Shown: piece by piece, positions 57,782 to 64,000 of the stretch
Layout of the letters: every line of letters begins with the position of its first letter
Numbering within the stretch: the stretch's first letter is position 1
NCBI RefSeq assembly: GCF_015694425.1
Contig: NZ_JADQDN010000002.1
Location: 248,001 to 312,000, forward strand
Length of the DNA: 64,000 nt
Direction: 5' to 3'
Source: Microvirga terrestris
GTDB taxonomy: Bacteria; Pseudomonadota; Alphaproteobacteria; Rhizobiales; Beijerinckiaceae
Notes under the pieces: model-generated
What the model was told of the DNA's origin: nothing
What the model saw: the letters and a program-made list of their open reading frames with translations, nothing else
Databases searched by the model: none
Translations under genes and position numbers: made by a program

Positions 57782-58432
57782 ATGCTGCTGATCTTCGATT
57801 GCGATGGAGTGCTGGTCGATTCCGAGGCGCTTGCCTGCGAGATCGACGCCCAGATCCTCACAAGGATCGGACTGCCCTATTCGGCTGAGGTCATCGCCCG
57901 GAAGTTCGTCGGCGTCAGCTTCAAGGACATGGTGGCGCGCCTTGAGGCGGAGCATGGCTGCGTGCTTCCCGCCGATCTGGGAGCGCAGCTGGACAGCGCA
58001 CTCTTCGCCAAGTTCGAGACGGACCTGAAGCCGATCGAGGGCGTCCGCGAGGCCATCCTCTCGCTTCCCTACCGGCGCTGCGTCGCCTCCTCGTCCACAC
58101 CCCACCGGATCGCACTATCGCTGCGCATCACAGGGCTGTCGGCCCTGTTCGACCACATCTTCAGCGCCACACAGGTCTCACGCGGCAAACCGGCACCGGA
58201 TCTGTTTCTCCATGCGGCAGAGCAAATGGGCGTGAGCCCGCAGGATTGCATCGTAATCGAGGATTCAGCCGCAGGAGTTCAGGGTGCGCTTGCCGCCGGC
58301 ATGCGCGTGATCGGCTTTGTCGGCGGCGCTCATTGCGGGCCGGAGCATGCGGAGAAGCTGAAACAAGCAGATGCTCGCACGATTATCGAGCGGATGGCAG
58401 ACTTGAGAAGCGCCGTGCAGATGCTTGAGTGA
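57782..58432 (+). CDS. HAD-family phosphatase/phosphoglucomutase-like
   Basis: 216 residues from the ATG giving MLLIFDCDGVLVDSEALA. It has the HAD nucleophile DCDGV, cap type C1, motif III RGKPAPDLF and motif IV VIEDSAAGVQGALAAGM. It is a GphB/beta-phosphoglucomutase-like subfamily member; the substrate is open. It lies just after the F0 operon terminator, with GGAGA before the ATG. Confidence 0.93.
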   Translation: MLLIFDCDGVLVDSEALACEIDAQILTRIGLPYSAEVIARKFVGVSFKDMVARLEAEHGCVLPADLGAQLDSALFAKFETDLKPIEGVREAILSLPYRRCVASSSTPHRIALSLRITGLSALFDHIFSATQVSRGKPAPDLFLHAAEQMGVSPQDCIVIEDSAAGVQGALAAGMRVIGFVGGAHCGPEHAEKLKQADARTIIERMADLRSAVQMLE

Positions 58433-58438
58433 CAACTT

Positions 58439-58540
58439 GTCATCCCGGATGGCGTAAGCCGATCCGGGATCGGTTGCAGGACGAGGCACTTTCTCGGCAC
58501 GCGATTCCGGATGCTCCGCTACGCTCTGTCCAGGATGACG
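58439..58540. repeat. GTCATCCCGGA-family repeat
   Basis: It begins GTCATCCCGGATGGCGTAAG and ends CTGTCCAGGATGACG. It lies between convergent genes. Confidence 0.8.
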
Positions 58541-58561
58541 AATCTGATCCTCATCAAAAGA

Positions 58562-58588
58562 AAATGCCCGGCACTTAGCCGGGCATTT
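58562..58588 (-). terminator. Terminator of the gcv operon
   Basis: AAATGCCCGGC-ACTTA-GCCGGGCATTT; on the minus strand a TTTTCTTTT run follows, so it terminates the gcvPB transcript. Confidence 0.9.
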
Positions 58589-58603
58589 GCAGTTTAAGGA
58601 GCC

Positions 58604-60178
58604 TCACTCTGCCGCTTCCGCGACCGGCGCCGATGGCGTCCACTTGAGCACCGGGGTCCTTGCCGCGCGGGTCTCGTCGAGGCGGCGGCGGGGGGCGTGA
58701 TAGGGGGCGCCGGTGAAGCGCTCCGTGTCACCATTCTTCGCGGACATGGCAAGGTCGCGCAGCATGGCGATGAAGAGGTCGAGGGACGCCTTCGATTCGG
58801 ACTCGGTCGGCTCGATCAGCATGGCGCCATGCACCACCAGCGGGAAGTACATGGTCATCGGGTGGTAGCCCTCGTCGATCATGGCCTTGGCCACGTCGAG
58901 GGTGGTCACGCCGGTATCCTTGAGCCACGCATCGTCGAACAGCACCTCGTGCATGCAGGGCTTGTTGCCGAAGGGCAGCGACATCAGATCGGCGAGGCCT
59001 GCGCGGATGTAGTTGGCGTTGAGCACCGCATCCTCGGAAGCCTGCTTCATGCCGTCCGAACCATGGGACAGCATATAGGACAGGGCGCGCACATACATGC
59101 CCATCTGGCCATGGAAAGCGGTCATGCGGCCGAACGGGGCGGCGGTGCCGCCGGCCTCATTGTTTTGCTCAACCAGCTCGAAGCTGCCATCCTTCATCCG
59201 CACGAACGGCACCGGGGCGAATGGCGCGAGGCGTGCGGAGAGCACCACCGGGCCGGAGCCCGGGCCGCCGCCGCCGTGAGGCGTCGAGAAGGTCTTGTGC
59301 AGATTGATGTGCATGGCATCGACGCCGAGATCGCCGGGCTTCGCCTTGCCGACGATCGCGTTGAAGTTCGCGCCATCGCAGTAGAAGTACGCGCCCGCAT
59401 CGTGGATCGCCTTGGCGATCTCAGCCACCTGCGGCTCGAAAAGTCCGCAGGTGTTGGGGTTCGTGAGCATGATCGCCGCCACATCGGGGCCGAGACGCTC
59501 CTTCACGTCCTCCACATGCACCCAGCCGTCCTCGCGGGCCGGCACCGGCTTCACCTTGAAGCCGATGAGAGCGGCGGTCGCCGGGTTCGTGCCGTGGGCT
59601 GAATCGGGCACGAGCACCACGTTGCGGGTCGCGCCTTCGCCCTTCGCCTCGATGGCGGCCTTGATCGCCATCATGCCGCAGAGCTCGCCATGGGCGCCGG
59701 CCTTCGGCGAGAGCGCCACGGCGGTCATGTTGGTGAGCGTGACGAGATAACGGCCGAGCTCGTTCATCAGCTCCAGCGCACCTTGCACGGTGGAGACCGG
59801 CTGCAGGGGATGCACGTCCGAGAAGCCCGGCAGGCGCGCCATGCGCTCGTTGAGGCGCGCATTGTGCTTCATGGTGCAGGAACCGAGCGGGAACAGGCCC
59901 GTGTCGATGCCGTAGTTCTGCTGTGAGAGGCGCACGTAATGGCGCATGGTCTCTGGCTCGGAGAGGCCCGGCAGGCCGATGGGCTCCTTGCGCTCCAGCC
60001 CGCCGAGGCGCGGCTTGAAATCCTCCGGCTCGTCGAGATCGACGCCGGTCGTGTCATAACGGCCGATCTCGAACAGCAGTGGCTCGATCTGCGCCAGCGC
60101 CTTGTTGCCGGTGAAAGTCGGATGCTCAGCGGTGCCGGCCTGGCCGGCGGAAGAGGGACGTCCCTGGCGGTTCAACAT
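58604..60178 (-). CDS. gcvPB: Glycine dehydrogenase (decarboxylating) subunit 2
   Basis: 524 residues. The PLP Lys is in MHINLHKTFSTPHGGGGPG (about 295). GLFPLGSCTMKHNARLNERM, PDSAHGTNPATAALIGF and CGLFEPQVAEIAKAIHDAGA mark the second half of split P-protein. Its ATG overlaps the gcvPA stop by one base (TGATG). With GcvPA it decarboxylates glycine and passes the aminomethyl group to GcvH. It is last in the operon. Confidence 0.97.
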   Translation of the reverse strand: MLNRQGRPSSAGQAGTAEHPTFTGNKALAQIEPLLFEIGRYDTTGVDLDEPEDFKPRLGGLERKEPIGLPGLSEPETMRHYVRLSQQNYGIDTGLFPLGSCTMKHNARLNERMARLPGFSDVHPLQPVSTVQGALELMNELGRYLVTLTNMTAVALSPKAGAHGELCGMMAIKAAIEAKGEGATRNVVLVPDSAHGTNPATAALIGFKVKPVPAREDGWVHVEDVKERLGPDVAAIMLTNPNTCGLFEPQVAEIAKAIHDAGAYFYCDGANFNAIVGKAKPGDLGVDAMHINLHKTFSTPHGGGGPGSGPVVLSARLAPFAPVPFVRMKDGSFELVEQNNEAGGTAAPFGRMTAFHGQMGMYVRALSYMLSHGSDGMKQASEDAVLNANYIRAGLADLMSLPFGNKPCMHEVLFDDAWLKDTGVTTLDVAKAMIDEGYHPMTMYFPLVVHGAMLIEPTESESKASLDLFIAMLRDLAMSAKNGDTERFTGAPYHAPRRRLDETRAARTPVLKWTPSAPVAEAAE

Positions 60179-61518
60179 CACAGAACCTCGTTCAAGGCGG
60201 CCACGAGCGCCGCACGGTCATCATCGGTGTTCACTTCGGTGGAAGCGACGAGCAACAGGTTGTCGTGACCGGCACCTGGCAGCAGGCGCGACACGGGCAC
60301 GCCCGCGAGCACGCCCTTCTCGGCCAGACGCTCGACCACGTCCGCCGCGGGCTTTGAGAGCTTCACGGTGAACTCGTTGAAGAACGTCGCGTTGAGCACC
60401 TCCACGCCCTTCACGGAGGCCAGCTGATCGGCCAGCTTTACCGCGTTCGCATGGTTGATGCGGGCGAGACGCGAGAGGCCCGCTTCGCCGAGCAGCGTCA
60501 TGTGAATGGTAAACGCCAGCGAGCACAGGCCCGAATTGGTGCAGATGTTCGAGGTCGCCTTGTCGCGGCGGATATGCTGCTCGCGAGTTGAGAGCGTAAG
60601 CACGAAGCCACGGTTGCCGTCCGCATCCACGGTCTCGCCGCAGAGGCGGCCCGGCATCTGGCGGAGGAACCTGGACTGGGTGGCGAAGAGGCCCACATAA
60701 GGCCCGCCGAAGTTCAACGCATTGCCGATCGACTGCCCCTCGCCCACCACGATGTCGGCCCCCTGGCTGCCGGGAGACTTGAGCAGACCGAGCGATACCA
60801 CTTCCGTGAACACGGCGATCAGGAGAGCACCATGCTGGTGAGCCTTGTCGGCAATGGGCTTTAAGTCGCGCACGTTGCCGAAGACGTCCGGCGACTGAAC
60901 GACCACGCAGGATACGCTGTCGTCGATCTGGGACAGGATGTCCTCGCTGGCGCCCACGTCGGGTGCCATGGTGACGACGTCGTCGCTCGACATCTCGGAG
61001 AGCGTCCGCACCACATCGGCGTAGTGCGGATGCAGGCCACCGGAGAGCACGGCCTTGCGGCGCTTGGTGACACGGTGCGCCATGAGCACCGCCTCGCCGG
61101 TGCCGGTGGAGCCGTCATACATGGAGGCGTTCGCCACCTCCATGCCAGTGAGCGCGGCAACTTGAGTCTGAAACTCGAAGAGGTATTGCAGCGTCCCTTG
61201 AGCGATCTCCGGCTGATACGGCGTGTAGCTTGTCAGGAACTCGGAGCGCTGAATCAGGTGATCGACGGTGGCCGGCACATAGTGCTTGTAGGCGCCGGCA
61301 CCGACGAAGAACGGCACCGACGAGGCCGGAATGTTCTTGGCGGACATGCGGGAGAGGATGCGCTCCACATCGAGCTCGCCCTTGCGGCGCGGCAGGTCCA
61401 CCGGCTCCTTGAGGAGCAGGTTCTTCGGCACGTCGGCGAACAGCTCATCGACATGGTTGACGCCGATGCGCGCGAGCATCTCGCTGCGGTCGGTGTCGGA
61501 CAAAGGCAAATAACGCAT
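60178..61518 (-). CDS. gcvPA: Glycine dehydrogenase (decarboxylating) subunit 1
   Basis: 446 residues from the ATG giving [60 protein letters not shown] and [20 protein letters not shown] are standard for the first half of split GcvP. It lies 20 bp after the osmC gene and overlaps gcvPB. Confidence 0.96.
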   Translation of the reverse strand: MRYLPLSDTDRSEMLARIGVNHVDELFADVPKNLLLKEPVDLPRRKGELDVERILSRMSAKNIPASSVPFFVGAGAYKHYVPATVDHLIQRSEFLTSYTPYQPEIAQGTLQYLFEFQTQVAALTGMEVANASMYDGSTGTGEAVLMAHRVTKRRKAVLSGGLHPHYADVVRTLSEMSSDDVVTMAPDVGASEDILSQIDDSVSCVVVQSPDVFGNVRDLKPIADKAHQHGALLIAVFTEVVSLGLLKSPGSQGADIVVGEGQSIGNALNFGGPYVGLFATQSRFLRQMPGRLCGETVDADGNRGFVLTLSTREQHIRRDKATSNICTNSGLCSLAFTIHMTLLGEAGLSRLARINHANAVKLADQLASVKGVEVLNATFFNEFTVKLSKPAADVVERLAEKGVLAGVPVSRLLPGAGHDNLLLVASTEVNTDDDRAALVAALNEVL

Positions 61519-61538
61519 CGGCGAAAGAACCTTGTTTG

Positions 61539-62015
61539 TTAATGCGAGGGAATGCCCGCCACGACGATCTCCGTGAGCACAGAGTTGGCGATGAAGCATT
61601 CCTTATGGGCGAGGTGGTGCATGTCGGCAATCTGCTCAGGCGTCGGCTGCTTGTCGCCTGAGAATTCAATGGTCGGATCGAGAACCACTTTGGAGACGAA
61701 GAGCTTGCCGTTCTCGTTCTTCGTCATGATTCCGAGTGCCTTGTCCTCGTAACGGTCGATGACAAAACGCTTCTTGGCGGCGATCGACAGGAAGGTGAGC
61801 ATGTGACAGCTTGAGATTGCTGCCACGAACGCCTCTTCCGGATCGACCGCATCCTCCCGCGAGAACGGCAACGGCACGACGGAGGGTGATGATGAACCGG
61901 GAACTTCGATGCCGCCATCGAAGGACCACGTATGACCGCGGCTGTAGCGGTTGTCGGAGAAGTTTTCCTCCGCACCCAGCGCCCAGCGGATCGTCGCCCT
62001 GTATTCGTGCGCCAT
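61539..62015 (-). CDS. OsmC-family protein inside the gcv operon
   Basis: 158 residues. The two peroxidatic/resolving cysteines are in [18 protein letters not shown] and [10 protein letters not shown]. The [18 protein letters not shown] stretch fits the YhfA/OsmC-like subgroup. Relatives reduce organic hydroperoxides or have no shown activity. It lies 15 bp after gcvH and 20 bp before gcvPA, so it shares the glycine-controlled transcript. Confidence 0.95.
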   Translation of the reverse strand: MAHEYRATIRWALGAEENFSDNRYSRGHTWSFDGGIEVPGSSSPSVVPLPFSREDAVDPEEAFVAAISSCHMLTFLSIAAKKRFVIDRYEDKALGIMTKNENGKLFVSKVVLDPTIEFSGDKQPTPEQIADMHHLAHKECFIANSVLTEIVVAGIPSH

Positions 62016-62030
62016 GCCCGTGTTCTCTTT

Positions 62031-62405
62031 TTAGGAGATCGACTTCACGAATTCCTGGTACTGCTCTTCGGTCATGAGGCCGTCGAGCTCGCTCTGGTTC
62101 GTGAGGCGGATCTTCATGAACCAGCCGCGACCGGCCGGATCCTCGTTGACGGTGCCGGGGGAAGCTTCGAGTTCGCTGTTGACCTCGACGACTTCGCCGG
62201 AGACGGGTGCATAGACTTCGCTAGCCGCCTTCACGCTCTCGACGACGGCCGCCTCATCACCCTTCGACAGATTCTTGCCGACGCTGGGCAGCTCCACGAA
62301 CACCACGTCACCGAGCTGGCCCTGGGCATAATCGGAGATGCCGACGATGCCGGCATCGCCCTCGACGCGGATGTATTCGTGATCCTTGGTGTAGCGCGTA
62401 GTCAT
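62031..62405 (-). CDS. gcvH: Glycine cleavage system H protein
   Basis: 124 residues. The lipoyl Lys is at about 59 in AAVVESVKAASEVYAP. SDYAQGQLGDVVFVELP and GRGWFMKIRLTNQSELDGL are the usual blocks. The ATG giving MTTRYTKDHEYIRVEGDAG is used. Confidence 0.98.
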   Translation of the reverse strand: MTTRYTKDHEYIRVEGDAGIVGISDYAQGQLGDVVFVELPSVGKNLSKGDEAAVVESVKAASEVYAPVSGEVVEVNSELEASPGTVNEDPAGRGWFMKIRLTNQSELDGLMTEEQYQEFVKSIS

Positions 62406-62430
62406 GATGAATTCCCTCTTGATAGTGATG

Positions 62431-63579
62431 TCAGCGCTTGTAGCGGTGTGGAGCGAACGGCATGGCTGCGACCTTGGCCGGCAGCGGCTTGCCGCGAACG
62501 ATGAGATGCAGGTCGGTGCCGACGGCGGAGACGTCTTTCGCAACGTAACCCATGGCGACAGGGCCGTTGACCGTGGGGCCAAAACCGCCGGAGGTCACGA
62601 TGCCGACCTCGCGTCCGTCTGGCGTGGTGATGACGCTGCCCTCGCGGGCCGGAGCGCGGCCTTCCGGCTTGATGCCGACACGAACGCGCGCAGCACCGTC
62701 CTTGATCTCGCGCTGAACGCGCGCGGCACCAGGGAAGCCTCCCTCCTCGCGGCGGCGCTTCTGGATCGACCAGATCAGGCCGGCCTCGATGGGCGATGTG
62801 GTGGTGTCGATGTCGTGGCCGTAGAGGCAGAGGCCCGCTTCGAGGCGCAGCGAATCGCGTGCGCCGAGGCCGATGGCCTTCACTTCCGGATCGGCCAGCA
62901 GGGTGGTCCAGAGCTTTGCCGCATCCTCGCCCTTGCACGAAATCTCGAAACCGTCCTCGCCGGTGTAGCCGGAGCGCGACACATGGCACCAGATGCCGCC
63001 GATCTGCACATCGGCCGCCATCATGAAGGAGAGCGCGGCGGCTTCAGGCGAAAGCTTCGCCAGCACGGCTTCCGCGGAAGGCCCCTGCAAGGCCATCAGG
63101 CCGAGGTTGTCCTTGCGGTTCAGACTCACGCCCTTCGGCAGACGCGCCTGGATATGAGCGTAGTCCTGCTCCTTCATGGAGGCGTTGACGACGAGATAGA
63201 GCCAGCCCTCATGCCCCGAAGCGCCGACGCGGGTGACCATGAGGTCGTCGAGGATGCCGCCGTCATCGGCGAGTAGCTGCGAATAGCGCTGCTGGTTGGG
63301 CTTGAGGTTCACGACATCGGCGGGGATCAAGGCTTCCAGCGCCTTGGCCACGGTCTCGTGGCTCTTGTCCTCAGCGACCAGGAAAGCCTGGCCCATATGC
63401 GAGACATCGAACAGGCCCGCATGCTTACGGGTCCAGTTGTGCTCTGTGAGGATGCCGGTGGGGTATTGCACCGGCATGTCGAAGCCGGCGAACGGCACCA
63501 TGCGGGCGCCAAGCGCCACATGCTCCGCGTGGAGCGGGGTTTTCAGGAGCGGCTCGTCGCTGTGCGCTGGCTCGGCCAT
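62431..63579 (-). CDS. gcvT: Aminomethyltransferase, glycine cleavage T protein
   Basis: 382 residues. VPFAGFDMPVQYPTGILTEH, LFDVSHMGQAFLVAED, VSRSGYTGEDGFEISCKGED and RDSLRLEAGLCLYGHDID are family marks. It takes the aminomethyl group from H protein to tetrahydrofolate, releasing ammonia. First gene of the operon; the riboswitch ends about 50 bp before its ATG. Confidence 0.97.
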   Translation of the reverse strand: MAEPAHSDEPLLKTPLHAEHVALGARMVPFAGFDMPVQYPTGILTEHNWTRKHAGLFDVSHMGQAFLVAEDKSHETVAKALEALIPADVVNLKPNQQRYSQLLADDGGILDDLMVTRVGASGHEGWLYLVVNASMKEQDYAHIQARLPKGVSLNRKDNLGLMALQGPSAEAVLAKLSPEAAALSFMMAADVQIGGIWCHVSRSGYTGEDGFEISCKGEDAAKLWTTLLADPEVKAIGLGARDSLRLEAGLCLYGHDIDTTTSPIEAGLIWSIQKRRREEGGFPGAARVQREIKDGAARVRVGIKPEGRAPAREGSVITTPDGREVGIVTSGGFGPTVNGPVAMGYVAKDVSAVGTDLHLIVRGKPLPAKVAAMPFAPHRYKR

Positions 63580-63631
63580 CGGTTTCCCTCAAAGGTGCGC
63601 GTTTCATCGAGCCTTGCGGCCCGTTGCTCTG

Positions 63632-63822
63632 CGCCCCCTCTGTCCCGAGACCTGAGAGATTTCCCTCGGGGCAAAAGCCCCAGGTTACGCCCGTCGGTGG
63701 ACGACGCTTTCACACGTCGTCGCTTTCCAGAGTGCCAGCTCCCGCGCGGTCCTTTGGCCTGAGCGTTTCCGGGGCGGTTGCGCCTTCGGCGCCGGACACT
63801 AAGGTCCGGACTCTTCCGCGGG
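63632..63822 (-). promoter_or_regulatory. Tandem glycine riboswitch upstream of gcvT
   Basis: On the minus strand the first aptamer reads GGAAGAGTCCGG, GCGCCGAAGGCGCAACC, GGAAACGCTCAGGCCAAAGG and CTGGCACTCTGGAAAG. The second reads GGAAAGCGACG, CCACCGACGGGCGTAACC and AATCTCTCAGG, ending GGGACAGAGGGGG. These are the conserved parts of the glycine aptamer pair (gcvT motif), which turns on glycine-cleavage genes when glycine is high. Aptamer 2 has CCGACGGGCG where the usual core is CCGAAGG. Confidence 0.93.
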
Positions 63823-64000
63823 GATCATCGGCTGGCCTAAGCTCTGAAGAGGAATTGGCCTCCTGTCAACAAAGCAAGCCGAGCCTGTTCACCCTTTAAT
63901 TGACGCCACGCCCTCCAGGCTCCATCTTAGGGCCATCTGTCACAGAAGGGGAGAAGCGCGGCCTGATCCGGTCAGCAGCTCCACGCATCGTTGCTCGAAC
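63823..64000. other. Upstream of the glycine riboswitch; no gene recognised
   Basis: A TTGACA (minus strand, at 63864-63869) could be the -35 of the gcv promoter, but no good -10 follows at 16-18 bases. The remaining ~130 bp to the window edge show no gene or clear repeat. Confidence 0.35.

Overview
This window reads as chromosomal DNA of a high-GC alphaproteobacterium of the order Hyphomicrobiales (Rhizobiales). The nearest fit I would name is a Microvirga/Methylobacterium/Bosea-like organism; that rests on gene content and order, not on a search. Supporting signs are a split F0 sector with b' and b subunits, a CcrM-type cell-cycle methyltransferase, an ETF:ubiquinone oxidoreductase, a mutY / DUF721 / dsbA-like / smc cluster, a SAM-II riboswitch, a tandem glycine riboswitch and many short palindromic intergenic repeats. 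Coding density is high. I see no rRNA, tRNA, CRISPR array, transposase, integrase or prophage.

Layout. 1-6.5 kb: end of a TrmA-family RNA methyltransferase, SRAP protein, CorA-like transporter, an SDR/acyl-CoA dehydrogenase pair and threonylcarbamoyl-AMP synthase. 6.5-16 kb is more accessory: WrbA opposite a LysR regulator, a lower-GC membrane protein, an AcuI-like reductase with a probable ATT start, an MFS carrier, a serralysin-like M10 protease, a SleB-type cell-wall hydrolase, and an XRE/MmyB-like regulator opposite a small membrane protein. 16-21.6 kb: GFA protein, small membrane protein and pyruvate phosphate dikinase as one operon, then a second RTX protein and a lipoprotein L,D-transpeptidase. 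21.6-28.4 kb: glyQ, a DUF559 endonuclease-like gene and glyS on one strand, with a low-GC patch inside glyS, then an S49 peptidase, a Tyr/Arg-rich secreted protein, a TrmN6-like methyltransferase and DUF2007.

28.4-36 kb: polyprenyl diphosphate synthase, a SAM-II riboswitch ahead of a MetQ-type binding protein, ispE, a large TPR protein and ETF-QO. 36-43.7 kb carries DNA repair and housekeeping genes: Ogt, family-4 uracil-DNA glycosylase, YpfJ-type metallopeptidase, MoaB, a PA0069-type radical SAM protein, RNase HII and CcrM. 43.8-48.7 kb: an iron-type ABC binding protein and fused permease without an ATPase, an alpha/beta hydrolase and a LysR regulator. 48.8-58.4 kb: mutY, DUF721, DsbA-like, SMC, the F0 operon atpI-atpB-atpE-b'-b and a HAD phosphatase. 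58.6-64 kb: gcvT-gcvH-osmC-gcvPA-gcvPB behind a tandem glycine riboswitch.

The gcv operon is under glycine-sensing RNA control with an OsmC gene embedded in it, and MetQ is under S-adenosylmethionine control. Two main families of structured intergenic repeats run through the window. One, about 110 bp with two hairpins, occurs three times, once inside the ATP synthase operon, and its copies differ by paired (covarying) substitutions. I found no clear new defence or biosynthetic system. The most unusual signals are the covarying repeat, the low-GC tract inside glyS, the DUF559 gene between the two GlyRS subunits, the ATT-start candidate and the OsmC gene in the glycine-cleavage operon.
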